Shown here in pieces: positions 48,591-60,540 of a stretch of 64,000 nt of DNA. The notes below the pieces were generated by a model. It was not told the origin of the DNA, did not search any database, and was given only the letters and a program-made list of their open reading frames with translations. Where the stretch lies: assembly GCA_947247005.1 (NCBI GenBank), contig OX365945.1, forward strand, positions 18,854,501 to 18,918,500. The letters run 5' to 3'. A program made the translations under genes and the position numbers. Every line of letters begins with the position of its first letter. Position 1 is the stretch's first letter. The DNA is from Spisula solida (Eukaryota; Mollusca; Bivalvia; Venerida; Mactridae).

Positions 48591-49418
48591 GAGGACACAA
48601 AGGGCCCTAGGTCGTTCACCTGTCATCGTAGTGCATGCAAGCCATGTGATTTGACCGAGTGACGTCACACTTGACCTAGATTTTGTTGAGATGATCATTG
48701 TGACAAAGTTTCAAAAAGATTAGGCCAAAATTGTGACCTCTAGTGACTATACAAGGTTTTTCTATGATTTGACCTTATGACCTAGTTTTTGACCCTGGAT
48801 GGCCCAATATAAGTCTTGACCTAGATATTGCTGAGATGATCATTGCGACCAAATTTCATAAAGGTTAGGTCAAATTTATGACCTCTAGTGACTACAAAGA
48901 CGTTTTCTATAATTTGACCTTGTGACCTAGTTTTTGACCCCAGATGACCGAATATCGTACTTGACCTAGAATTTGTTCAGATGATCATTGTGACCAAGTT
49001 TCATAAAGATTAGGTTATAATTGTGACCTCTAGTGACTACACAAGGTTTTTCTATGATTTGACAGTATGACCTAGTTTTTGACCCCGGATGACCCAATAT
49101 CAAACTTGATCTATATTTTGTTCAGATGATCATTGTGACCAAGTTTCATATGGTATAAGTCAAAATTATGACCTCTAGTGACTACACAAGGTTTTTCTAT
49201 GATTTGACATTGAAACCTAGTTTTTGACCCCGGATGACCCAATATCGCACTTGACCTAGATTCTGTTGAGATGATCATTGTGACCAAGTTTCATAAAGAT
49301 TAGGCCAAATTGTGGCCTCTAGAGAGGACATAACCCAATTGTTGACGGACAGACGGACGGACGACGTACGAAGAGTGATCACAAAAGCTCACTCTGTCAC
49401 AAAGTGACAGGTGAGCTA
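48591..49418 (+). mobile_element. Helitron-like element (family GAGGGCCCAAAGGGCC), copy 2
   Basis: Degenerate 5' palindrome (GAGGACACAAAGGGCCC), then 145-bp core units: GACCTCTAGTGACTA starts at 48735, 48880, 49025 and 49170, with a fifth at 49314. A (GGACGGAC)n tract and 3' hairpin CTGTCAC-AAA-GTGACAG + GTGAGC follow. Confidence 0.8.
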
Positions 49419-50063
49419 AAAAAATGCAGTTTTAATATAATAAATAGTTTAAAGGTTAAAAAAAATTCAAACACCCCCTAAGGTAGCCTCAATAATAAAA
49501 GTGCACAGTTTGTAGAAGTAGAGTATGTATGATGTGTGATGGCATCAATGACGTCATCATACTATGATGTGACACCTAGTAACATGACCAAAACATGAAA
49601 CACAATGGCTGACAAAAGCATGAATACTTAAGGCTACAAGCTGAAAGTGTTAAATACGAACAAATAAGGGATTTAAGATGATGAGGTGAGCTACTGAATT
49701 CTAAAGAAAATACTATGAGCGCATGATATGACTAGATTTTAAATACAAAAATGACCTGACAAGGTATAAAACAAACCAGTATTGGTTACAAAAGTCGGTT
49801 TGGAAACCTGGATATTACATAACCCCTCCTAATCAAGGCCACGTTCTGACTGCTTTGTTTCATAAGATAATACAAGAAGTAAATAAAACACACATACAAT
49901 AAACATCTAACCATTCAAGATCTAACCTAGGAATTGGAATTTACGGCCATAACGGCTATCAATTAAATTCATTAAAAACATAGACCATGTTCAATTTAAA
50001 CACTTACAAGATAATGTTCATAGTCTCATAGGACTAAACTACAAGTATAAATTAAAGTTAACT

Positions 50064-50900
50064 GTGACACTGAGTAACAATATACATATCACATTAATGT
50101 TCCAAGTGTCACTGAATAGTTCCTCTGTACAAACAAACTCAACGCCTCTAGTTCCGCTTCCAACCGTCCCTGCTACTAAATCTTCCTCCCATTCTTCTTT
50201 CTCCCTCACGTCTAGTGTCATCCATCCTACTTCCTCTCACATCCCAATCATCCCTCTCGCACCCTCTGTTCTCCTTCAGCCTTCTACTCTCATGGTGATC
50301 AGTCCTCTTCCGTTCGTCCTCTCTCCTCTTTTCTCCCTTCTTTTCTCCCTTTTTTCTGACACACACACTTTCCTCTCTCCTTCTTCAATTCCCCAACCTC
50401 GCGTCTCAACTTAGTCTTTGCAATTTCCTGATGAAGCTGAACTTGAGCTCGAACTCGATGAAGAAGAACTACTTGTTGAGGATATCGAAGGTGACCCCTT
50501 CCTCTTTAGTTGAGGCTGGTCTGAGCTCTCGAGCTGGTCCTCCTTGACCTCCTCTCTGCCACCGCCCCTTATTCTTGGATCCCCTATTCCTCGCCTTCAT
50601 CAAATCCAACTCTAACGTATCTTCCTCAAGCACCAACTCAGCTTCATTCCTCTTCACAATTCTTAGATCAAGTGGTACGTCCAGTAGCGGTACCGCTATC
50701 AGCATCTCATCACCACACACGCTGTCATACTTGTTCGCTTACTTTTCCTGTTTATTTATCACTCTCAGGTCTAACGCTGCCTGACGCACCTCGTCCCCTT
50801 GCTCCTCTTCCTTCTCTGCTCTTATCGATGCTCCATCCAATGCCCTTTCAACGATACACGTTTTCTCAAATGGTAAAACCTTTGTAGACCACCACCTTCT
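50064..50900 (-). pseudogene. Coding-like relic with poly-serine tract, unknown
   Basis: This stretch is strongly pyrimidine-rich on the plus strand. The minus strand can be read as protein in shifting frames: VRQAALDLRVINKQEK, a stop, then DSVCGDEMLIAVPLLDVPLD and DLMKARNRGSKNKGRW. A neighbouring frame gives QLKRKGSPSISS followed by a run of about 12 serines. Further on, an Arg/Glu/Asp-rich segment includes GRFSSRDGWKRN. It looks like a degraded Gag-type or nuclear protein, but I cannot name a family, and simple purine bias could produce part of this. Confidence 0.35.
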
Positions 50901-50949
50901 ACCATCTTCCTAGGACAATACCGCAACGTCGCGGTGATCCATCAGAAAC

Positions 50950-52625
50950 GGATTACTACTGGTAACCAGGTATGGAGCAGAGTTGGGCACCTTCAACTAT
51001 ATTGGCTACAATTGGTGTCGGGCGTATTAATGCTTAACATCAAATGATCACGTTCTAACTTCGATGTGAAAGCGTGCCACAAATGGAAGATTATTAAAGT
51101 CTGTATTCATTCATCCAGGACTAATGTCCTTTTCAGAAATGACTGGAATGTTTTCAACTCCAAAACAAAAATTTAAGACCTTAGAAGTAGGCTTTATTTT
51201 GATAAAATAAACGTACCTTACTTACACCATGAGTTTAAATGAGGCAAAATCTGAAAGTTTGTCCAAATCTATGGTTAAAAACTTTTTTACGCCGAGCCTT
51301 CGTATTACTTTTAGAATGCGCAACGCTATAGATAAAATTCAACTAAATTGAAAAAGTCAAAATTACTTACACGGAAATAAACTCTCATAACAGAAATGCA
51401 TTAAATGTTGTGAATCCAGATCGCTTTAATTAAGAGTATTCAAGTTTTATAACCTTATAATGTACATGGAGCATAGGACAAGAGCCCAGCCATTTTGCGC
51501 CAGAAGAAGACACAGAACATACGTTAAATACCGATTTTTCATTGCTTACTTCACACAAAGCTATTTTTCAAATTAAGCCAATCAAATATAAAGCAATTAT
51601 TAAGCATACATCATTTGGCTTAATCAATCTTGAAAACAGTTAAACGATTTATCAACCATAAGCCAAAGTGCAATATGAATATTAATATTCTTGGTAAAAT
51701 AGGACGATATCAATCATTATGGAAAGTTATGATATTATTGTCAGCGACACTTTCAGCGAACAGATTTAAATGTGATGAAGTAGATATTGAAGGGAAAATG
51801 ACGGTGTTTCGTATAAACGATACCTAGGAGGTTTATTGATTGTGTTTCCATTACGAGCGATGTGTCATAAATTGGAAATACCATCCTTGTATTGACAATA
51901 TGGTTATAAGACAGAATCTCAGAAATAAAATGTACAGGTACAAATATTACGACTCATTGTTCTTTACATAAACGAAAGTACTTAGTGCTATACTATCAAG
52001 GCATTTTAAATACATCATAGCTGCCTAATACCGTGGCAAAACATCATAGCGCCATAGTTACTCGTATATCAGTTCACACACGCGAGCTATTGTTATATTC
52101 TCATAACTGGACATCGCACCAGGCAGAGAATGTCACATTAACAAGGTCTCACCGCATTGCATGTTTAATCTTCATAACTTCTAAATGTAATATTCAAATA
52201 TTAGGGCCTAAACTAACAAATCAGGAGATGTCCTATCCATTTATCATTAATGGTATATTCACACAATATAGCTTCCACAAACAGGTAATTTCATATTATC
52301 ATACTAAGATCTCTCCAGACTATCCAGAATATCATAGTCTTCAAAAACGAAATGTCATTTTCACATATCAAGGCTTCTGCACAAGACATATCTGAGTTTT
52401 ATTACAAAAGAGTGCATCATATTTACACAACACAGCCTCACCACATCGGAAATGTCGACTCACATACACTCCTAAAAACAAGAAGACGGTCCGAGTAGCT
52501 CGCTTAAGTCACCAAACACATGTTCGATCAGGTCTCTAATTTGACGTCTACATTTTCGTGACACGATGTGCTTAAATGGACCATTTCACTTGAATAGACC
52601 TTTTAACTTTCACCTTTTGACTAAC
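50950..52625. other. Unannotated interval
   Basis: A 120-codon open frame at 52033-52395 (plus) has no recognisable content. Nothing else supported. Confidence 0.3.
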
Positions 52626-52630
52626 ACACC

Positions 52631-53905
52631 TTATAATAATAATAATAAAGACTTTATTTACCGAAGGTGAAAACACATTAAGTTACATACATAATATATA
52701 CACTTATTTCCAATGCGGCCTTCGTTGAAATAACATTTTAACAAGAATAAAACAAAAGCAAAACAAAAACATACATGTATACATTTCCGACAAACACTCA
52801 CTTGAATTATATGACAACGACTCACATTCATGCATAATAACATACATTAACAATGAACTATTCGTTTGATGAAGAGACTAAATAAAAATATACAATGTAC
52901 AAACAATACATAGTTTTACGAGTCTCAATTATTTTGTCTTTCTAGGAGCAATTTCTTATATTTGGTTTTAAATGTTTTTAAAGAATTGCTTTGTCTGATA
53001 TAGTGTGGAGTATTATTCCATATTTGAGATCCTTTAAATGCAAATGTGTCCTTTAAATAGTTTGTCCTTGGTCTCGGTTGAACAAGATCATTCCGTTCAA
53101 TCGAGCGCAAATTGTACGTATTGTTAGATGAAAAAGTTACAAATTCAGACATATATTTAGGTACTAAACCATGTCGACATTTAAAAACAAGTAGCCCAAT
53201 ATGATATGCACATCTGTTCTCAAAATTTAGCCACTGTAAATCATTAAACATGACGTTTGTATTTGTTCGAACAGGTTTTCTTAAAATAATTCTGGCTGCT
53301 CGTTTTTGAATTTTTGTGATTCTGTTGATTTCTATTTTAGATCTAGTTCCCTTTCCCCATATAGTACAACCATAATCAAATGTTGGCATAATATAAGAAT
53401 TATAAAACATTTGTTGCATCTCATCAGTTAAATAGTACCGTATTTGTTTCAATAAAGCTATTTTAGAGTTAAGTTTCTTTGAGACACTGTTTATCTGATA
53501 TTTCCACGATAGTGTGTTGTCAATATATATACCAAGCACTTTTTGGGTTTCTACTTTTTTAATTTGCATATTATTTACGTACAATTTCATTTCCTTTGCA
53601 TTTTTTAATTTATTGTAAGAACTAAGTACCATGCATTTAGTTTTAGACGGATTTAAAGCCATGTTATTAATATCACACCATTTGTTGATATTATTCAAGT
53701 TTAGTTGAATATTAAGTTCTATATCTTGTGATGTGAGCTAAAAAGGGTTGAATCATCTGCATATAGGTCAATATTAGCCATCGTTGTTTTCAATCCGATG
53801 TCATTGATGTAAATTAAGAAAAGAAGAGGTCCAAGAATAGACCCTTGAGGAACACCCGATTTTGTATTTAAAATTTCGGAATAACAATTATTCGAAGTTA
53901 TAACT
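52631..53905 (-). pseudogene. 5'-truncated LINE: reverse transcriptase C-terminal half
   Basis: On the minus strand from about 53900: SGVPQGSILGPLLFLIYIND and the catalytic YADDSTLF (reverse transcriptase palm), a frameshift near 53735, then a 257-codon open frame (53698-52925) covering thumb and C-terminal region: LNPSKTKCMVL, VLGIYIDNTLSW, DYGCTIWG, KIQKRAARIIL, IWNNTPHYI, KTFKTKYKKLLLE. A 3' UTR of about 275 bp ends in (TTA)n at 52631-52650. Lost 5' end, one frameshift and tail repeat fit an ordinary truncated insertion of a Jockey/CR1-type element. Related tail fragment at 24020-24743. Confidence 0.9.
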
Positions 53906-55150
53906 ATTAAAAATATGTAAGAATACCAGTTGTGGCCTGGAATAGTATCTCCGCGACCATGGCCGTCTTTGACATACTAGTTTTTAGTTTAACATCACAT
54001 ACGTATGTCGTCGTTTTACCGGAATAACTATTACAATGTAATATATGAACGCAACACTCATCTAACGGCTACAAGTCACCGATATTTTTATTTCCCTTCA
54101 CGCTCGAAAATGTCAACGGCACAATGATTGGAGTTAAAGCACTCCCCTGGTAATTTTAACGCGAGGTGTGTGTAAGTAGTGTTGTAAATAACAAAAAGCA
54201 TACAATTTGAATTTTATTGTCAGCAATTTTATTTTAAAGTTACTTAAAACACGTATGTACTGTTTCATTAAGATAGATGAAAGTTGGGGAGTTGGGACAC
54301 TAATTTGGAGAGACACATTATGGTAACTATATTTTTTCGTTCTCTTCGTGTAGGCATACAATAATGTTTTCTACAATTATTCCATTATTCAAACGTCAAG
54401 AAGGCGAACATGCCTTTGGCTTTTATCCAAGTGTAGATTAACGTCGGATACATATAATATTTCAGTGCGTTAGTTAGTGACCTTAAAGCTGCGAATATAA
54501 AAACGTACTTTATAGTTTTGAGATATCACTCATATCGACAGTAAATTCCCGTGTGCAATTCTTACGGACAAATATATTACATGAAAATGTCAGCGATTCA
54601 GCTTTGCTAGCAGGCGATACAATATATATCAATATAGAAGTTTGCTGAATTCCATATTTGGAATGAAATGAATATGTCTTCATTTGATGTTACAGAAGAA
54701 AGAATAACTAAAATATGTTGCTGACGGCTTTGGAGCTTAACATAATGATGTGTCAAGGTTGTCTGTACGTATGATTATATAAATACCTTAATAGAATTTT
54801 TTACTACAAACCCGAATTTAACATACACTGGTTTCAGTTAACGACAATTGATGTATTCATTGACTGGTTGCATAAGACGTGTCTGTCTGAATGTTATCAA
54901 TATTGAACTTATAGGGATACATCTAACACAAAGTTCTGCTTATGCCTGAATATAGAACCTTTAAAGCCATAACCATACAACCCTAAGATATTTTATTACT
55001 TTTTGGAAAATATTAAAAATTATATGATTCTTGAAAGCTAGATGAAAACGTTGCGGACACTACAAAATTGAACAATAACATTTTTTGAAAAACATATGTG
55101 CCCTTTCATCATTTAATTTCTAAACATCAATTGTACTGATGAAAGATATG
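53906..55150. other. Unannotated interval
   Basis: No coding features supported. One copy of the 16-bp motif CGTTGCGGACACTACA lies at 55049-55064. Confidence 0.35.
55049..55064 (+). other. Motif CGTTGCGGACACTACA, copy 1
   Basis: Exact 16-bp motif also at 57149, 62156 and 62308 (plus), 61819 (minus), and 62138 with one change. See findings. Confidence 0.7.
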
Positions 55151-55154
55151 TTAA

Positions 55155-55264
55155 GTTATAGTTAGAACATATTAAGTAAATTTTAATGATTAAAAAGGGC
55201 GGAGCGAGCGAAGCGAAGCGAGTCCTTTCTAGTCATTAAAATGTACTTAATATGTTCTAACTAA
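55155..55264. repeat. Long imperfect palindrome
   Basis: TAGTTAGAACATATTAAGTA followed by ATTTTAATGATTA forms arms with AGTCATTAAAATGTACTTAA... TGTTCTAACTA. The loop contains GGAGCGAGCGAAGCGAAGCG. Probably a foldback or the end of a TIR element. Confidence 0.7.
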
Positions 55265-55428
55265 CTTAGAATATAACATTCTGCATTCTGATTGGCTGAT
55301 AGAAAGTAGCGCCAACGCATGACGTCAAGGTTGTGAAGAGAAAATTTTAATGATTAAATTTTCATTTAACCGCCAAAAGTCGGCGTTTTCATTGGCTCAT
55401 AATGTAGGTTATATTCTAATTTACTATA
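55265..55428. mobile_element. Possible MITE (TTAGAATATAAC ends)
   Basis: TTAGAATATAACATTCTGCA and the inverse GTAGGTTATATTCTAA bound about 160 bp containing ATTGGCTGATAG. A similar TTAGAATATAAGATCTTATA... AGCCGATAG segment is at 26640-26690. Confidence 0.5.
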
Positions 55429-55579
55429 ATGACTGGGGGAGAAAACTTTTTCATACAAACAAGAACAAAATATAGAAATAACAGATAACAGGGAACAAAT
55501 GACTAAATTGTAATATATAGCAACAAAGTGCTAAACTTGATTAAAGATACATGCTATTTAAGAAAGGTGTCAATATTAT

Positions 55580-57072
55580 AAAAGCTCCGCGAGTCGCAAG
55601 TGTCGCCTGACGAAATGCAAATTTGTCATGGAAAACTATCCAGTATTGGGCTACATATCAGACTCACAAGAGCTCTCTAGTCATCTGAACTAAAAACGAC
55701 AAAGCGATGCTCTGGACAAATAAATGTCCTGATAAAATCAATCTGAAGGGAATCATTCAAACACTACACAAGCTAGAGTTATGATTCTTGCGCACTGCAC
55801 TTCATGTCACAGCAAAGAAACATGCATTCCTATTTTTGAGTCATTAATAGTTATGGTGACAAAGTTATGCCACGGACAAGAAATGCTCAAATTAAATCAA
55901 TCTAAGGGAAATAATTAAAAAACGATGCAAGGCACAGTTATGGTTCTTGCGCACTGCATTTCTGCTTATTGCAAGAAACATACATACAAAATCTTAAGTC
56001 ATTTGAACTTAAGGTGACCAAGTTATGCTCCGGACAAGAGATGCTCTAATAAAATCAATCAAATGGAAATAATTCAAAAACTATGACAGGTAGAGTTATG
56101 GTTCTTGCACACTGCACTCCAGCTTATTGCAAGAAACATGCCTATCAATTCTTGAATCATTTGAACGTAAGGTGACAAAGTTATGCTCCGGACAAGAAAT
56201 GCTCTAATAAAATCAATCAAAGGGAAATAATTCAAAAACTATGACAGGTAGAGTTATGGTTCTTGCGCACTGCACTTCGGCTTATTGCAAGAAACATGCA
56301 TACCAAATCTAGAGTCATTTGAACGTAAGGTGACAAAGTTATGCTCCGGACAAGAAATGCTCTAATAAAATCAATCAAAGGGAAATAATTCAAAAACTAT
56401 GACAGGTAGAGTTATAGTTCTTGCGCACTGCACTTCGGCTTATTGCAAGAAACATGCATACCAAATCTAGAGTCATTTGAACGTAAGGTGACAAAGTTAT
56501 GCTCCGGACAAGAAATGCTCTAATAAAATCAATCAAAGGGAAATAATTCAAAACTATGACAGGTAGAGTTATGGTTCTTGCGCACTGCACTTCAGCTTAT
56601 TGCAAGAAACATGCATACCAAATCTAGAGTCATTTGAACGTAAGGTGACAAAGTTATGCTCCGGACAAAAAATGCTCTAATAAAATCAATCAAAGGGAAA
56701 TAATTCAAAAACTATGACAGGTAGAGTTATGGTTCTTGCGCACTGCACTTCGGCTTATTGCAAGAAACATGCATACCAAATCTAGAGTCATTTGAACGTA
56801 AGGTGACAAAGTTATGCTCCGGACAAGAAATGCTCTAATAAAATCAATCAAAGGGAAATAATTCAAAAACTATGACAGGTAGAGTTATGGTTCTTGCGCA
56901 CTGCACTCCGGCTTATTGCAAGAAACATGCATACCAATTCTTGAGTCATTTGAACTTAAGGTGACAAAGTTATGCTCCGGACAAGCAATTTGTGACGCCG
57001 CCGCCGCCACCGCCGCCACCGCCGCCGCCGCCGCCAAAGTAACACCTATATGTCGCCTTTTCAGGCGACACA
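55580..57072 (-). mobile_element. Pearl/Helitron-like element with 158-bp tandem core, copy B (inverted)
   Basis: Reverse-orientation relative of 29201-30828. Its 3' end (AAGCTCCGCGAGTCGC on the plus strand) is at 55582, about nine 158-bp core units fill 55700-56995, a GCC-repeat tract lies at 56997-57035 and the 5' palindrome TGTCGCCTTTTCAGGCGACA at 57051-57070. Several central units are near-identical. Confidence 0.8.
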
Positions 57073-57148
57073 AAAATGTATTAAAATATTAACTGTTTCT
57101 TATAAAGCAAAAACTCAGAATTAATATGTGTTTTGCTAGATATGTAAA

Positions 57149-57164
57149 CGTTGCGGACACTACA
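57149..57164 (+). other. Motif CGTTGCGGACACTACA, copy 2
   Basis: Exact match to 55049-55064, between the pearl-like element and the broken transposase-like gene. Confidence 0.7.
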
Positions 57165-58310
57165 TAATTTATAAAACGTTTAAAATCAATCGCCTAAACA
57201 TTTTGTCTCGGATACACCAATATCGCCCCTGTCAATCGCCTCTTATCACCTCTGTCTAAAATGTATATTTGTAACACTGATATCGCTGATTTTAACACCA
57301 TTGCAACAAAACAGGTGGAGATATCTTCTGCAAAACATCAGAGTGTGGTTGCCAGGCTATGTCGTCCTTGTTAGGCCAAACGTATTCCCCGTTTCTTCAA
57401 GTAGGTTGTAAAAAACGTAACATTACTTCTTCCTCATCAAATTTGATCACCTGTGCGAGAAATGTTATTGTAGTTACTAAATATAAAATGATTATACCTT
57501 ACTTGCTGTTTTGTATGTTAATATGAATCAGTAATGCTTTGATAATAAGACCACTCCAATTTTTTGGCTGGTCCTAGTAGAATAAATTAATTTAAAAGAG
57601 ATTTTAGTTCTGAAAGGCAAGTTTAAAAGATATATATATACCTTTGCAATAAAAATATGTTTCTGTACGTCGCCACTTAACTTTACCATAACAAAGTCTT
57701 CTCTTTCAAACCTGTAATTGAACAATAACATAAATATACTGGGAAGCTTTAAAATTGCATCTTGAATTCCTGTCAAGAAAACATTGATCATGTATCAAGT
57801 AAAAACTACATGTATATTCCATTAATTATTGATACATTTAAAAAATTTTGGTACAACATATAAAGTTACAATAACGTTGTATTTGTAATCATAATGTACC
57901 TTTTATCCAGGACAGATCCACAAGTAACTAGTTTGTCAGCATTGTTGTTGGTTGTATCTAAGAACAGTTAAAAGAGTGTGCAGGTTATATTTTTTTTAAT
58001 TTGTAAAATTTTAAACTTGAACAAAAATCCATTACATGTATATATCTATACGTGCTGTATTAAGACTATCACCACTGCGGGTGATGGTGAATATTTTACA
58101 TTTTAATTGGCTATGAAGGCATGACCCGTCTTGGTCTGTCTCTTTAAAATGGGGACCTCCTCGTCCTTTAAGTAATAGCTCATCATGGGATGCAAAGTCA
58201 CTTGATTAATGTCCCAAAAAGCAGTTTGAATTTCGTCTTGATATCTGCAGGAATAATTCTCAGCAAAATCCATTACTACAATAGCTTCATTTGCTTTTAA
58301 TGTTTTTTTT

Positions 58311-58595
58311 ATGCCCCCGTATCAATAGATCGGGAGGCATATAGTGATTCACCTGTCCGTCCATTCGTTCGTCCGTTCGTCCGTCCTGGTTAACCCAAAT
58401 TGACCGTTTCTTCTAGCATCATTATGGCTTGCTACAATGCTTCCATACTTGCATGGATGTTGTATATGAACACTCTCTACACGCCTGTATCACCTGACCC
58501 CATTTTGACCTTCACCTTGACCTAAGTTTGGACTTACTTATTTATGGACAAGGCTTTCACAGGGGGCATAAGCGTTTATTGAACGCAGTCTTGTT
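58311..58595 (+). mobile_element. Helitron-like short element (family ATGCCCCCGTATCGAT), copy 2
   Basis: 285 bp with the same ends as 39686-39967. It sits in the broken gene between the codons for QQLEKM and the IVVMDFAEN block, after eight T. The last six codons of the 58576-59193 open frame come from this element. Confidence 0.85.
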
Positions 58596-59360
58596 TCATT
58601 TTCTCTAGTTGTTGTACTTGCCAGGTTGCTCTGAATAGATGGCCTGTAAGAGGTTTGATGTCACTCTCGAATTCATCTAAGAAGTGTTCAAAAGTGTTTG
58701 TTTTAGCAACACATGACATACATTTCTTCTGTTTGCCGTCTTTTCCATTGATAACTATGTACATGTATTCCCATTTATGATACTCAACTGGATCATCTTT
58801 GTATTTGTCAATGAGACTGTTGTCGTAACTTTTGATTTGTTGTGGACCGCATTTGTCACACTCTCTGGTTACGCAACTGCCACTTGGAAACTGGCTATCG
58901 TATTTGCATACAGTCAGGTCTGATGCCGAACGTTTGGTCAAACTCTCAACTTCAGTATTTTTACCAGTGATGAATTTGTTGGCGGCTTCTACTTTCAATG
59001 CTGCATTGCAGCATATTGGGCACAAACAGCAGCGTCGACTTGTTTCTGCTACGTTCTTGATGTAATGTGGTTTCAACTTATAAAAAGCTGTCAATCCTAC
59101 CTTATTTTCTGGATATTTCTTTCTATACACCTCATGTGCATCTTTAATTGACATTGTCATCATCATTTTACCAGTGTTGGTCTTCTTTGACACAGATTTC
59201 TTATCAGATATCTCTCTTGATACCTCACCAGATGTGTAAAACTCAATGATTTCTTTGGCCTGTGATTCACTGATTTTGTCTCTTCTTGTTTCTCTGTCCT
59301 TACTCTCCCACCATGGGTGATTCAGTACCTTTCTTGGCTTGTAGAAACCAATTCGTTTTT

Positions 59361-59633
59361 ATGCCCCCGTATCGATAGATCGGGAGGCATATAGTGATTC
59401 ACCTGTCCGTTCGTCCGTCCGTCCTGGTTAACCCAAATTGACCGTTTCTTCTAGCATCATTATGGCTTGCTACAAAGCTTCCAAACTTGCATGGATGTTG
59501 TATATGAACACTCTCCACACACCTGTATCACCTGACCCCGTTTTGACCTTCACCTTGACCTCATTTTGGACTTACTTATTTATGGACAAGGCTTCCACAG
59601 GGGGCATAAGCGTTTATTGAACGCAGTCTTGTT
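59361..59633 (+). mobile_element. Helitron-like short element (family ATGCCCCCGTATCGAT), copy 3
   Basis: 273 bp, same orientation as copies 1 and 2, with the shared 3' hairpin and CTTGTT end. Removing exactly ATGCCC...CTTGTT rejoins the reading frame of the interrupted gene with no duplicated bases. Confidence 0.88.
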
Positions 59634-60540
59634 CTATGTTTCTTTTAGTTTTGCTTCCTTTCAGCGATTCATTTAGAATATTCTTTAGAGTTCTTCTAGC
59701 CTTTATGTGTCCCTTTTTTACTTCAGACTTGGTAGATTTATGAAGAGAGGACATGTTATTTACAAACTGTTTACCTATTTATGCATTTTCTAAGTTCTCA
59801 GGGGTCACCTTGATTAATCCCAAGTATGTGGAGCATCGAGGTGAATCTGAAAGCTTTCTGATCAATTGGGCTCTCTTTCTTGGGGTAGCTGGTAAATTTG
59901 CCTTCGCTTTTCTATATGCCCTGTTTTCAGCGATTCTGTTACTGAAAGATTGGATCACAGTGGATTTTTCCTGCCCGTCAGTATTTAGCAATGTGTCTTC
60001 AATGCTTGAGTTTACAGGTTTCAATTTTATTCTCATGCGCCATGTTTGTGTTCTTATGACTGCGTTTTTCTTTTTTAATTCATCTAATTTCATGTTCTGT
60101 CTGTAATGTTTAGTTCTTTTCATTTCTTTAACTGCACTGTACTTCTTCTTATCTGAGTTTGATTTGTTGTTAGGTGGTAACATTTTCAGTTTTTATATTT
60201 TTTCTATATTTCTGCATTTCTAATCTTTTTTACTCCCTTAGTTTTAAAGTGGTGTCCTCGTCTGCTTTTTTTCTAAATTCAGCTTTGGCACTCTGCTTTC
60301 TTAATATGTCCTTCTTTTTGTTGTCTTCATGTTTGTCTTGGTCTTTTTTCACTTTTATCCTATATTTCCTAGATCTTTCAGTGTTACTCAGTGGCATACT
60401 GAATACTGAAGTGGCTCCTGAAAAAAAGCATGAGTGTGACCTGAACATGTTTTTACTTAAGTGAACATTTGCAAAAGTTGTCAACCGTTTATTGGTGTGG
60501 TTAAACTAATAAGTTGGTAATTGCAAAAATATATTTTAAA

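Larger units (their letters stand above)
57246..60397 (-). pseudogene. Broken transposase-like gene, relative of the gene at position 1
   Basis: Minus strand, start MPLSNTERSRKYRIKVKKD (60397). Then a basic segment ending at TAA (60230), a shift, a 134-codon stretch (60183-59779) with NLPATPRKRAQLIRKLSDSP, an in-frame TAA, the continuing frame KARRTLKNILNESLKG, an inserted element (59361-59633), FYKPRKVLNHPWWESKD, and a Cys-rich part (SRRCCLCPICCNA, RECDKCGP). A second insertion (58311-58595) follows, then IVVMDFAENYSC...VTLHP, the probable first catalytic Asp block. Small 3' exons follow with good splice sites: 57957-57900, 57711-57642 (EREDFVMVKLSGD...FIAK) and 57450 onward (VIKFDEEEVMLRFLQPT, TGA, WPNKDDIAWQPHSDVLQKIS). 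The part between VTLHP and the small exons appears lost. Several stops and shifts mean it is dead. Confidence 0.8.

Noticed and set aside
52033..52395. 120-codon open frame
   Set aside because: No domain or motif recognised; AT-rich context without other gene signals.
60174..60464. 96-codon plus-strand open frame rich in Phe and Ser
   Set aside because: Complement of the Lys/Arg/Glu-rich start of the transposase-like relic.
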